Shown piece after piece: positions 18,001 to 25,763 of a stretch of DNA of 64,000 nt. The translations under genes were made by a program, and so were the position numbers. This stretch comes from Nitrospira sp. LK70 (GTDB lineage Bacteria; Nitrospirota; Nitrospiria; Nitrospirales; Nitrospiraceae): positions 33,990 through 97,989 of the forward strand of contig PHGD01000006.1 in assembly GCA_011090425.1 (NCBI GenBank), given 5' to 3'. The number at the start of each line of letters is the position of its first letter. Position 1 is the stretch's first letter. A model generated the notes under the pieces. That model saw nothing but the letters and a program-made list of their open reading frames with translations, ran no database searches and was not told the origin of the DNA.

Positions 18001-19852
18001 TGGGGTGAACGGCAGCTTCCGGGAGTTGCTGGTGCAGCTCAATGACACCGTGCCTCATACAGTGAATATCGTGACGGCCGGCAATCCCCCGGGGCAGCCG
18101 ATTGAAGTGGCATTGGAAGCCGGGAAAACAGTATCTTTCCCGATGCCGGAAAAAATGCCGATGGTGCCGATGTCCTTCCTCAACGGCGGAACCCATACGA
18201 CGGGTGGTGGGCTGAATTTCAAGGCCGAGCCCATCGCGAGTCGTTTGGCCGCGAACCCTGATTCGTCCAAGTTATTCAGCAGCGCCGTCCACGGCGACCC
18301 CTATACGCCGATGGTCCGAGCGTATTTGGGCGATACGGTGGTGTTCCGGTTGCTTCAAACCATGGCGAACGAGACGATGGTATGGACGCTTTCAGGCCAT
18401 ACCTATTTAACGGAACGTTATGCGGGCGATGCGAACCGGAAGAACTCGATCCATATCGGCATTGCCGAGCGGTACGATCTGGTGGTGCCGCAAGCAGGCG
18501 GACCACGGCTGCAGCCCGGAGACTACATTCACTTCAACGGCCGCGGGTCGAAGTTCTCGGAGGGTGCCTGGGGCATTATGCGGGTGTTAGACAAGGAGGC
18601 GCCGGACCTCCAAAAGCTCCCTGCCGGATACAGCCGTCGCAATGAGATCCCGAAGCCGCTGGAGGTCTGTCCGGCTGAGGCCCCGGTGAAAAATTTCAAC
18701 GTTGTGGCGTTGGATTATCCTTCGATGAAGTTGAACCCGAAGGCGCCTGACACCATCGAGGTCGACTTCGAACGGACGATTCAGATGGTCAATCCGAACG
18801 CAAAGATTTATGCGTTGGAGGAAGATGCCACGAAGGTGTCCGCTGGTGTCCAGCCGATGCCGCTGACCTTGCGGGCGAATGTCGGGGATTGCCTCAAGGT
18901 GAAGCTGACCAACCGGTTGAAGGAGGGCCGAGCCTCGTTCTCCGCCATCGGCTTGGTGTTCAATCCCAAGGATTCGCTCGGTGCAAACGTCGGGAACAAT
19001 CCCGGCGAGCAGACCATCGCGCCGGGAGAAAGCCGCACCTACACGTACTACGCTGACCCGTTCCTAGGTGAGACAGCATCATTGGTGTGGGACTGGGGTA
19101 ATGTAGTCACCAATCCACGGAACGGACTTTACGGAGCAGTGGTGATCGGCCCGAAGGGCGCCCAGTACCGCGATCCGAAAACCGGTGCTGATATTTCGAC
19201 GAAAAACAGCTGGATAGCCGATGTCATCGTCGATCGGACGATTCAGGGTTACGAGCATCGCGTGAATTACCGCGACGTGGCGCTGTTCTTCCAGGACGAG
19301 GACAATATCATCGGGACGAGTTTCATGCCCTATGTGCAAAACACGGCGGGCTTGACGGCCGTCAACTATCGAGCGGAGCCGTATAAATTCCGCGAAGAGA
19401 AGGGCTGTACCCTCGGGAAGGTGTTCCAGCCTTGTGTCGTGGACAAGCCGGAGGATCCGGCGACGCCGATCATTGAGGCGCATGCCGGGGATCCCGTTCG
19501 GATCCACGTGTTCGGTGCGAGCAACGAACAGAACGGCATGTTCAGTGTCGAACGCCATGAGTGGCCGATCGAACCGTTCATGCGTGGAGCAGACATGATC
19601 AGCCTGGTGGAGTTCTCCGGGTCGGAGGCGCTGGATGCGTTCCTCCCGAGCGCCGGGGGGCCGTTCCGCATGCCGGGTGATTATGTCTGGAGCAATCAAC
19701 GGTTACCCTACTCGCAGTCTGGACAGTGGGGCTACCTGCGGGTGTTGCCGACTGGAGATCAACGGTTATTGCCGCTCTCCGGTGCTGGGACAGGAACGAA
19801 GAGTGCTTCTGTCGGTGAACCGGTACAGGTCGTTCCCGTAGCAACGCGGTAA
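15029..19852 (+). CDS. Giant secreted multicopper oxidase (1607 aa)
   Basis: AAGGAGG at 15014-15020 precedes the ATG. The signal peptide runs to about residue 29 (VLFAE). The protein is about three times a normal laccase and probably has six or more cupredoxin domains. A complete copper set is visible: H433xxH436xH438, then H509-C510-H511xxxH515 with Met520 as axial ligand, then H809-W-H811 and H940-D-H942. The type 1 and trinuclear ligands that close a laccase come first here, and the pairs that normally open it come later, so the motif order is permuted. This resembles MnxG/MofA-type large oxidases linked to Mn(II) or Fe(II) oxidation. The substrate is not provable from sequence. Confidence 0.88.
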   Translation: MSHRHYTFTRVLSGLAGVALFIAPSVLFAETPSHVAMNHQAPGWAEQLKGQTIIEDTMEGRPERTSMVERQHQRIMQQMEQDATAQRSGGYYNDLNMMHQYGAGNQDVLLMSNSGVEPVSMSGGRCPASAPVRKYDVSAINVEISLNMWLDFYPGYMYVLTENLEKVRAEEGVNRAAREKEGYDPGAVKNGLQSQWIQPLVLRGNQGDCVKLTLRNQLEGGEEVSLNIHGSSMIVASTGKPATTTNPDSIAAKDKSVDLEWYIPPTQQEGGRQFHSYSNDRELTVMGLFGTFVVEPKGSEYLDPLGTGEPTPMSSGWQAIIKNGAGPDFREFVIFYHEVGDEAFRPLNKKGDFIPQRDPLTDVYRPVARALNYRSEPFGVDNMQTQHEYFGFEDESMAYSAYTFGDPATTIPRSYLGDPAKFRLVHGGSEVFHSHHPHGGSIRWPRSPRAIDEMPLWHTAKNGPVKYPVIRTKSDRVDVEVIGPSETMDLETECGSGLCQQLAGDFLFHCHVAHHYIAGMWGYWRVYNTLQQGTYHNDVMPDLRELPDRAGRIQNGITSDQLIGRTLDWFGKTFTIVKDGKTNWKASPAVVNLKDWVTMQLPPQGQPGHQKDERAQTRSYDASVLDWAWQGDRAMTERENTVDNPRYKSPSPGNRLPILFESATGKIAWPHLTPHFGRRVIFSQNHNPAPWLDMIHLEDDGLPSSYPAKPGENGRWSMCPENAGSKKYNVHFIQTPITLSDKQGDTPAIVDKDGLIYVLHEEEAQTRKSDIKYPLVVRANIYDCIDWMLTSEWPDDDHVNFQASKINTHWHFLQFDNQSSDGVISGFSYEQSVRPFTMLEKKLKKGLPVPMNTVFTKAAKKGERVITVKNAAQYHPNVELLIGADNVEGNEIGRVKSIQGNQITLYRPLKNAHPANDIVTVEFVRQRFWVDSDVGTVFWHDHALGRVTWPHGGFGTIIIEPVGSTYHNPKTGKEVRSGPLVDIRTAEPVGYGVNGSFRELLVQLNDTVPHTVNIVTAGNPPGQPIEVALEAGKTVSFPMPEKMPMVPMSFLNGGTHTTGGGLNFKAEPIASRLAANPDSSKLFSSAVHGDPYTPMVRAYLGDTVVFRLLQTMANETMVWTLSGHTYLTERYAGDANRKNSIHIGIAERYDLVVPQAGGPRLQPGDYIHFNGRGSKFSEGAWGIMRVLDKEAPDLQKLPAGYSRRNEIPKPLEVCPAEAPVKNFNVVALDYPSMKLNPKAPDTIEVDFERTIQMVNPNAKIYALEEDATKVSAGVQPMPLTLRANVGDCLKVKLTNRLKEGRASFSAIGLVFNPKDSLGANVGNNPGEQTIAPGESRTYTYYADPFLGETASLVWDWGNVVTNPRNGLYGAVVIGPKGAQYRDPKTGADISTKNSWIADVIVDRTIQGYEHRVNYRDVALFFQDEDNIIGTSFMPYVQNTAGLTAVNYRAEPYKFREEKGCTLGKVFQPCVVDKPEDPATPIIEAHAGDPVRIHVFGASNEQNGMFSVERHEWPIEPFMRGADMISLVEFSGSEALDAFLPSAGGPFRMPGDYVWSNQRLPYSQSGQWGYLRVLPTGDQRLLPLSGAGTGTKSASVGEPVQVVPVATR

Positions 19853-19855
19853 CTC

Positions 19856-19916
19856 GATTGCCTCTCGGAGAGGCAATCACAACTTCGAAGAGGGGGAGGC
19901 CTGTGCTCCCCCTTTT
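19856..19916 (+). terminator. Tandem hairpins with T-run after the oxidase gene
   Basis: A perfect 10-bp stem (GATTGCCTCT / AGAGGCAATC, loop of 3) lies at 19856-19878, starting 4 bases after the stop codon. A second hairpin, GGGGGAG at 19892-19898 with CTCCCCC at 19906-19912, is followed by TTTT at 19913-19916, a typical Rho-independent terminator. It separates the oxidase transcript from the two copper-protein genes downstream, at least partly. Confidence 0.8.
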
Positions 19917-19977
19917 CCTTTATGACAGGCATCTGGTAGCATGAAAAAACCAACTCCTAATTGAAAGTGAACATGCC

Positions 19978-20883
19978 ATGAAAGCAACGTTGGTTCCAGC
20001 CCTGATCGTTATGGCCTGGGCTTCTACGGCCTGGTCCTATCAAGAGATTGAAGTGAAGGACGGCGGAACCGTCACGGGAAAAGTGAGGATGACGGAAGGA
20101 AAGCCGATCCCCAAAGGGTACAACCTTGTCACCTTTCCGGATCCTGTCTATTGCGGAAGAATTTCCACCGGGACCGGGTGGAGGATTTTGGACGAGTTCA
20201 GCCTTTCGCCAGAGCGAGGCCTCAAAGACACGGTTGTGTTGCTGATCGATGCGGAGAAGGGAAAGCCGTTTAAGTTCGTGCCGCCCACCATCGAGGCCCG
20301 CGACTGTCGGTTTTTGCCTTTTGTCACCGTGGTGAAAGACCGAGCCGAGGTTCGAGTCATCAACATGGATCCGGTGTTTCATGACATTCAGGCGTATGAA
20401 ACGTCGGATCTCGGCCCCCGTGTGTTATTCAACACACCGCTTCCGATGAATCCCATGCATGTGCGCGATGCCGGGTCCGAGAGTCATGAGCATCTGGCCG
20501 GACAACCGATGGTCGAAGTCGTCAAAATGACGAAGAACCGTCGATTTTTCGTCATGCAGTGTGGATTTCATGCCTACATGGAAAGCTGGGGGTTCGCCGT
20601 GAACAATCCCTATTACACAGTGACCGATACGGAAGGACGTTTTTCGCTGTCAGATGTGCCTGCCGGCGAGTATACATTGATGGCGTGGCATCCCGGAGTA
20701 GGGACGGTGCTAGAAAAGAAAATATCGGTGTCACCGAAACAGACGCATCAAGTAGATTTCACGTTCGAATCTCCTAAAGGGCGTCGAAGCGTCCACGAAA
20801 TTGCGGAGAATCCACATTTCGGGTTGGAGGCGCTTGGCAAACCCGTGGAGATTCGTCCGACGCTCCAACTGCAGATCCCGTAA
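19978..20883 (+). CDS. Secreted cupredoxin-like protein with amicyanin-type Cu site (301 aa)
   Basis: A signal peptide (VMAWASTAWS) is followed by a mature protein with a candidate type 1 copper set: His135 in NMDPVFHDIQ and Cys195, His198 and Met201 in MQCGFHAYM. The C-x2-H-x2-M spacing is that of amicyanin. Further C-terminal, VTDTEGRFSLSDVPAGEYTL is a carboxypeptidase-regulatory-like beta-sandwich. Two more Cys (YCGRIS and ARDCRF) may form a disulfide. The neighbouring multicopper oxidase and a tandem paralog point to a periplasmic electron carrier or a metal-binding partner. Family assignment beyond this is by inference. Confidence 0.72.
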   Translation: MKATLVPALIVMAWASTAWSYQEIEVKDGGTVTGKVRMTEGKPIPKGYNLVTFPDPVYCGRISTGTGWRILDEFSLSPERGLKDTVVLLIDAEKGKPFKFVPPTIEARDCRFLPFVTVVKDRAEVRVINMDPVFHDIQAYETSDLGPRVLFNTPLPMNPMHVRDAGSESHEHLAGQPMVEVVKMTKNRRFFVMQCGFHAYMESWGFAVNNPYYTVTDTEGRFSLSDVPAGEYTLMAWHPGVGTVLEKKISVSPKQTHQVDFTFESPKGRRSVHEIAENPHFGLEALGKPVEIRPTLQLQIP

Positions 20884-20912
20884 TGCCGTTCGGTGGAATA
20901 GGAGCATTGCCC

Positions 20913-21845
20913 GTGAGTAGAGTTGTCGCTTGCATGTCCGGTTTGAGCGCAGCCCTTGTTTTTGCGGTAGTCCTCCCATCAGTCACGCCGGCAAGCGCTT
21001 ATGATGTGATAAAGGTACGACAGGGTGGAACCATCGAAGGGACGGTGACGCTCGATGGATCGGTGCCGGAGCCGAAGGCGTTCAGTCTGATCACCTTTCC
21101 GGATCCCGCCTATTGCGGCCGAATCTCTAATGGCAGCGGGTGGCGCTTGCTGCATGACTTTGTTGTCGGTCATCAGGGAGGCCTGAAGGATGCCATTGTG
21201 CTCCTGGAAGGAGTCGAAGCCGGAAAACCCTTTGAGATCTCTGTTCCATTGATCGAAGCCCGCGATTGCATGTTTCAGCCGTTCATGACCATTGTTCGTA
21301 ATGGGCATGCGGTCGAAGTCATCAATATGGATCCCGTGATGCATGATATTCAGGGCTATGAGACGTCGTTGGAAGCGGGTGCGCGAGTCTTGTTCAATAG
21401 TCCGTTGATCATGAATCACCAGCATCGTCGAGGGGATATCCATGCGACGCACGACCATGCGCCAGGAGCATCGTTGGTCGGGCCGATTTATTTGAACAAG
21501 GGCCGACGCACGTTTTACATGCAATGTGGCTTCCATGCCTACATGGAAAGCTGGGCCATGGCCGTGAACAATCCTTACTATGCCCTGACGGATGCCGAGG
21601 GGAAGTTCTCGATCACCGGCATTCCTCCCGGCACCTATCAGTTGGTGGTATGGCATCCGCAGACAGGACCTGGAACGACAAGGATGGTTGTGGTGCAACC
21701 GGATGGAAAGTTGCGTGAGCAACTGTCGCTGCCCGCTCCCAAGGGGAATCGAACCGTGTATAAGGTCATGGATAGCCCTCGGTTCGCCCCTGAGTCATTA
21801 GGGTACCCTGTTGACATCCAGCCGTTCGTCGAACGCCAACAGTGA
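20913..21845 (+). CDS. Second cupredoxin-like protein, tandem paralog (310 aa)
   Basis: I prefer GTG 20913 because AGGAG (20900-20904) lies 8 bases upstream and the resulting signal peptide is better formed; an ATG at 20883 overlaps the preceding stop (TAATG) and would add 10 residues. The protein shares blocks with its upstream neighbour throughout: LITFPDPAYCGRIS, NMDPVMHDIQGYET and MQCGFHAYMESW. The copper ligands are His144, Cys205, His208 and Met211. A His-rich insertion (NHQHRRGDIHATHDHA) is longer than in the first copy and could bind metal. It is almost certainly in an operon with 19978-20883. Confidence 0.72.
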   Translation: MSRVVACMSGLSAALVFAVVLPSVTPASAYDVIKVRQGGTIEGTVTLDGSVPEPKAFSLITFPDPAYCGRISNGSGWRLLHDFVVGHQGGLKDAIVLLEGVEAGKPFEISVPLIEARDCMFQPFMTIVRNGHAVEVINMDPVMHDIQGYETSLEAGARVLFNSPLIMNHQHRRGDIHATHDHAPGASLVGPIYLNKGRRTFYMQCGFHAYMESWAMAVNNPYYALTDAEGKFSITGIPPGTYQLVVWHPQTGPGTTRMVVVQPDGKLREQLSLPAPKGNRTVYKVMDSPRFAPESLGYPVDIQPFVERQQ

Positions 21846-21956
21846 TAACCCTCCCTCCCATGAGCCGGAATTCTCCGGTACGTCCGTCGAACGGGTAACA
21901 GACAAAACGATCACACAGGCATGAGCGCAACCGGCCAGCGGCGCGAAGGGTAGAGG

Positions 21957-23315
21957 ATGAATCCGCTGAAAACGCGACAACATGTGACCGTCTTGTTCGC
22001 TCTTGTCTGGTGCATTTCTGTGGCTGGACCTGCCTGTGGAGGAACGGCTTCGCAGATTAAGCAGAGTCAGGCACTCTATGACAAGAAGGAGTATCAGAAG
22101 GCTCTTGAAGAACTGGACAAGCTCGATTCTCAGACGCTGGGCGCACCGGATGTTCGTCGACTCAAGATTCGCACATTGCTGAGACTGGGCAACCCGAAGA
22201 ATGCCCTTACAAACTATGATGAGCTCGTGCAGGTCTTGAAGCATGATGCCCCTCCGATCCTTCGTGAGATCTCACTCGGATTTGTGCTTGTCCTGACGAA
22301 GGATATGCGCGAGCAAATGCGTGGTGCGGCCTATACAGCCCTGAAGGAATGGCAAGACCCAGAGTCGATTCCGTTTCTGGAAGATGGGCTCAGCGACGGA
22401 TCCGGTCTTGTCCGAGCCTTAGCTGCTGAAGGACTTGCGAAGTTGAACGAGGGACGCCGTTCGACTCGATTCCGGAAGGCCTTGGAAGACCAGGCTGCAT
22501 TGGTGAAGGTGGCGGTACTCAAGGGGTTTGCAACATCCGGTGATACTTCCGTTATCCCGCTCGTCGAGCCCCTACTGAATGATTCTGAGATACGGGTGCG
22601 GGTCGCAGCCGCCGAGGTGCTCTGTAATTTCAAACGACCCAGAGGCTGTGAACTGCTCTTCCACTATGCGAGGGCGCCGAATCCAGATGAGCGGGCCTCG
22701 GCGGTTCGTGCCCTGGTTGATCGGCAGGCGACAGAGGTTTTGCCGATTCTCATCGAGTCGAGTGAACACAAGCAGCCGTCGGTGCGCGGGGCTGCCGCCG
22801 CAGGGTTGGCCCATGTGCCGACGGCCGAAGCAGTCACTGCGCTGACACGACTGCTGAGAGACCCTCTCCCACCGGTGCGGATCGCTGCGGCTGTCAGCCT
22901 AGGGCAGCTGCGCGGATTTGATGTACGTGCGCCCCTGAATGGGGCTCTCGATGATCGTGACCCCGCAGTCAGAGCGTTCGTGATCGGCGCGTTGCTGGAA
23001 CAAGACGAACGGTATGAAATTGTAGCCGGTCCTGTACAGGCTCTCAGGAACATGAATGAACCAGCCGTTCGCGCTGCCGTGGCACGAGCCCTGGGGCATG
23101 CAGGAAAATCGAATCGAGAGCCGGCGCGATCGGCCTTGATGCTGTTGGTTCAGGATACGGTGCCTCGAGTGAGGATTGCGGCGATCAAGTCAACGGCAAA
23201 GATCGATGGGGTGGATGCGATCCCACTCCTCAAACAGAGTCTGCACGACGAGGATGATGCAGTTCGGGCAACGGCCGGGGGAGCGCTGTTGAAAGTTGTA
23301 CTCCCGAACAACTAG
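21957..23315 (+). CDS. Secreted TPR/HEAT-repeat scaffold protein (452 aa)
   Basis: The signal peptide ends near ISVAGPACGG. A short TPR-like region (KQSQALYDKKEYQKALEELD) precedes about ten HEAT-type alpha-alpha repeats with the recurring pattern of V-R-x-A-A-A-x-x-L (VRVAAAEVL, VRGAAAAGL, VRIAAAVSLG, VRIAAIKSTA). Such proteins are protein-binding scaffolds, and PBS-lyase-like HEAT proteins are common in periplasmic complexes. It lies 111 bp after the second copper protein in the same direction and may hold the oxidase assembly together; that is inferred. Confidence 0.8.
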   Translation: MNPLKTRQHVTVLFALVWCISVAGPACGGTASQIKQSQALYDKKEYQKALEELDKLDSQTLGAPDVRRLKIRTLLRLGNPKNALTNYDELVQVLKHDAPPILREISLGFVLVLTKDMREQMRGAAYTALKEWQDPESIPFLEDGLSDGSGLVRALAAEGLAKLNEGRRSTRFRKALEDQAALVKVAVLKGFATSGDTSVIPLVEPLLNDSEIRVRVAAAEVLCNFKRPRGCELLFHYARAPNPDERASAVRALVDRQATEVLPILIESSEHKQPSVRGAAAAGLAHVPTAEAVTALTRLLRDPLPPVRIAAAVSLGQLRGFDVRAPLNGALDDRDPAVRAFVIGALLEQDERYEIVAGPVQALRNMNEPAVRAAVARALGHAGKSNREPARSALMLLVQDTVPRVRIAAIKSTAKIDGVDAIPLLKQSLHDEDDAVRATAGGALLKVVLPNN

Positions 23316-23427
23316 GCTAGGGACATACCGTCGTGCCGTTACGTTCATCGATATCGTTGGACCGAAGTCGTTGCCTATGGCGATGGTTCGATGAACCAGT
23401 TCTGTTCTTGTAGAAGGAGTTGTGTCC

Positions 23428-24276
23428 ATGGCCATTCGAATTCTTGCTGTGTTGACGCTGTTGGGCTTCTGGCTCAACTCGTCTTTTCTGTTCGCCAATG
23501 AGCCACGGAGCCACGATCCGATCGAGTCGCAGACGAGTCAAGACGGCGCGCCGATGATCGTGGTGCCCGCCGGCTCGTTCCCGATGGGTGTGCCGGTTGG
23601 AGCCCGTGACGGAGGACACGATGAATATCCACGTCATGACGTGTTCGTCGATACATTTGCGATCGACAAATTTGAAGTGACAAACGGCCGTTATCTGGAA
23701 TTCGTGAAGTCCACAGGGCATCGCGTACCACAGAATCCAAGAAATCCGACAAGAAACCTCTGGCACGGGGAGAGCATCACCGATTCGTTGACCGATCGAC
23801 CAGTGATCAATGTTGATTGGTTTGATGCCGAAGCCTATTGCAGATGGGCGGGTAAACGGCTTCCCACTGAAGCCGAATGGGAAAAGGCGGCCAAGGGGAC
23901 GTCCGATAGACGATTCCCTTGGGGGAACGTCGAACCGACCTCCAAACATCTTAACTACAATCAACCGTGGATCGGGGAGAAGACTCTGATGCCCGTCGGA
24001 AGTTATGAGGCGGGCAAGAGCCCGTACGGCCTCTATGACATGGCAGGCAATGTTTGGGAATGGGTCAATGACTGGTACGATCCCCAATACTATGAGAAGA
24101 GCCCGAAAAAGAATCCGAAAGGTCCGGACACAGGCACGAAGAAAGTGATCAGGGGCGCAGGTTGGCAAAACGAGACGCCCACGGTTCGCATCTTTACTCG
24201 TGTCGAGAGCGATCCAACCGTCCGAAATGAGTCCACAGGATTTCGTTGCGCGGCCAGTACACCGATGAAACGGTGA
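23428..24276 (+). CDS. Secreted formylglycine-enzyme-fold (SUMF1) protein without catalytic Cys (282 aa)
   Basis: ATG 23428 lies 8 bases after AAGGAG; a GTG at 23422 is too close to it. The signal peptide is followed by the SUMF1/FGE-sulfatase fold: VVPAGSFPMG, FEVTNGRYLEF, GKRLPTEAEWEKAAKG, LYDMAGNVWEWVNDWY, VIRGAGW and ESTGFRCAAS. The two active-site cysteines of formylglycine-generating enzymes should follow the RGG-W segment; here it reads RGAGWQNETPTVRIFTR with no Cys. It is therefore unlikely to oxidise sulfatase cysteines. A structural, metal- or ligand-binding role beside the copper oxidase genes is more likely. Confidence 0.83.
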   Translation: MAIRILAVLTLLGFWLNSSFLFANEPRSHDPIESQTSQDGAPMIVVPAGSFPMGVPVGARDGGHDEYPRHDVFVDTFAIDKFEVTNGRYLEFVKSTGHRVPQNPRNPTRNLWHGESITDSLTDRPVINVDWFDAEAYCRWAGKRLPTEAEWEKAAKGTSDRRFPWGNVEPTSKHLNYNQPWIGEKTLMPVGSYEAGKSPYGLYDMAGNVWEWVNDWYDPQYYEKSPKKNPKGPDTGTKKVIRGAGWQNETPTVRIFTRVESDPTVRNESTGFRCAASTPMKR

Positions 24277-24321
24277 ACCGGGAATCTCTCGACTACGTAA
24301 TACCGATGAGATACCGTTAGG

Positions 24322-24627
24322 TTAAGGGGAGTCAGAGATCGATGATCGCGCGCACCGGAAGCCGATTGTCGCAGCACAATGGTCTGGAGGGGCACCGCCT
24401 CTGGTTGCGGTTCGAAACATGACACGGTGGCTTTCCCAAGAGCCACCCCGAACACTCTCGTAGCGCCCGGTGCTTGGGCCTGGCGGATTGCGCTCCGGCA
24501 TATAGGCATGGTAGTCGAACCCGAACCAATCCTGTACCCACTGGGCAATGTTCCCCGCCATATGGTGCAGACCATCAGGCGACGCCCTTTCAAAAACGGA
24601 TAGTATGCGCTCCTGATCTGTACATGG
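24322..24627 (-). pseudogene. C-terminal fragment of a second SUMF1-fold protein
   Basis: On the minus strand the frame from about 24627 down to the TAA at 24322 reads SVFERASPDGLHHMAGN, then WVQDWFGFDYHAYMPE, VRGGSWESHRVMF and ATIGFRCARS. This is the last third of the same fold as the intact gene upstream, in the opposite direction, and has no N-terminus: a stop lies at 24628-24630. It is a decayed paralog, probably left by an inverted duplication. No cysteine pair is present here either. Confidence 0.75.
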
Positions 24628-24646
24628 CTATGGAAAGGAGCAGGGA

Positions 24647-25696
24647 ATGAGCACGCATCACCTATTCGCCTCTCACTATCAGCGCCCTCCCGTGTTCTGT
24701 ATGTGGATCGCCACGATGATGCTTACTCTCCCGCTCCATGCGGAACCAGCACCGCTTAGCCAAGACGCGCTTCTTCGAGCAAGGCAGGTGACGGTGGGAA
24801 TTCTGGCTGAGACACAAGATCAGCGAATGCCGGAAAAGCCTGGAAAGGTCGTCATCCGAGGAACTGGGTTTCATCTACGAGACGGTTACATAATTACCGC
24901 AAGACATGCCTCAGAAAAACACGAGCTTCCGACAGGCGTCGTCGTTCAAAAACAGATTCGCGTGCTCACGAATGATCTCCATGAACTTCCCGCCGATCTC
25001 GTGGGCGACAGTGCGTTCATGGATGTCGTCTTGTACCGAGTGGTCGAACAGCATCGCTCGAAATTGCAGGCAGGGACGTCCTTTGCTTCGACCGAGGCAT
25101 CACCCGGGATGGAAGTCTTCACCGTCGGTTATCCGCTTGGTTGGGGGCCGACCATGGCCTTTGGGAAAATCGGAAATACCAATACATTTCTGCAAACCGT
25201 CGACACCCGTCTCATCCAGGTCGACCTTTCGACCTGCAGTGGAAATTCAGGAGGTGGGCTGTTCAACGCCCAAGGAGAAATTGTCGCAATTGTGCATGCC
25301 GTGATCCAAACCGATCAAGAAGAGACCCAGGCTCACTGCAGTCGCCTGACCTTTGCCATTCCAGGAATCCTTGCGGAGCGCATTGTCAACGGAGCTCTTT
25401 CAGGTAGGCCTCTCGCCTTTTCCAGACTCGGGGTCCACATGACTTCGATAAAAGACGGTACGAAGTTGCGTGTTGCCGTGAAGGACGCCGCGGAACCGGC
25501 GAAATCTGCAGGTATTCAGAAACACGATATTTTGTTGGCCATCGAGGATACGGAGATTCTTGATGGAGCCCAACTGAAGAATTTCCTCATCGAGCGCACG
25601 AGCCCAGGCCAAGAGGTGTCGGTCAAAGTGCGCCGAGTCGATGTTGATCTGACGTTCCATGTCGTGCTGGGCGGTGAGGGGAGCAAGTCCAAGTGA
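24647..25696 (+). CDS. HtrA/DegP-like serine protease with PDZ domain (349 aa)
   Basis: AAAGGAG precedes the ATG. A hydrophobic N-terminal segment suggests secretion. The trypsin-like triad is His87 (YIITARHAS), Asp126 (DSAFMDVVLYR) and Ser201 (STCSGNSGGGLF). A single PDZ domain follows at about 260-340 (AVKDAAEPAKSAGIQKHDI, VKVRRVDVDLT). Length fits a single-PDZ HtrA. These proteases handle misfolded periplasmic proteins. It closes the copper-protein region and may maintain those proteins, though it could be independent. Confidence 0.86.
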   Translation: MSTHHLFASHYQRPPVFCMWIATMMLTLPLHAEPAPLSQDALLRARQVTVGILAETQDQRMPEKPGKVVIRGTGFHLRDGYIITARHASEKHELPTGVVVQKQIRVLTNDLHELPADLVGDSAFMDVVLYRVVEQHRSKLQAGTSFASTEASPGMEVFTVGYPLGWGPTMAFGKIGNTNTFLQTVDTRLIQVDLSTCSGNSGGGLFNAQGEIVAIVHAVIQTDQEETQAHCSRLTFAIPGILAERIVNGALSGRPLAFSRLGVHMTSIKDGTKLRVAVKDAAEPAKSAGIQKHDILLAIEDTEILDGAQLKNFLIERTSPGQEVSVKVRRVDVDLTFHVVLGGEGSKSK

Positions 25697-25721
25697 CAGG
25701 TGAAATGATTTGCAAGTGATC

Positions 25722-25737
25722 GATCCTCAAAAGGATC
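25722..25737. terminator. Small hairpin between convergent genes
   Basis: GATCCT / AGGATC with a 4-base loop lies in the 67-bp gap between two convergent genes. There is no good T-run on either strand, so it is a weak terminator candidate. Confidence 0.3.
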
Positions 25738-25763
25738 ACGAAATTTAAGGGCAAGTTCTAAGA

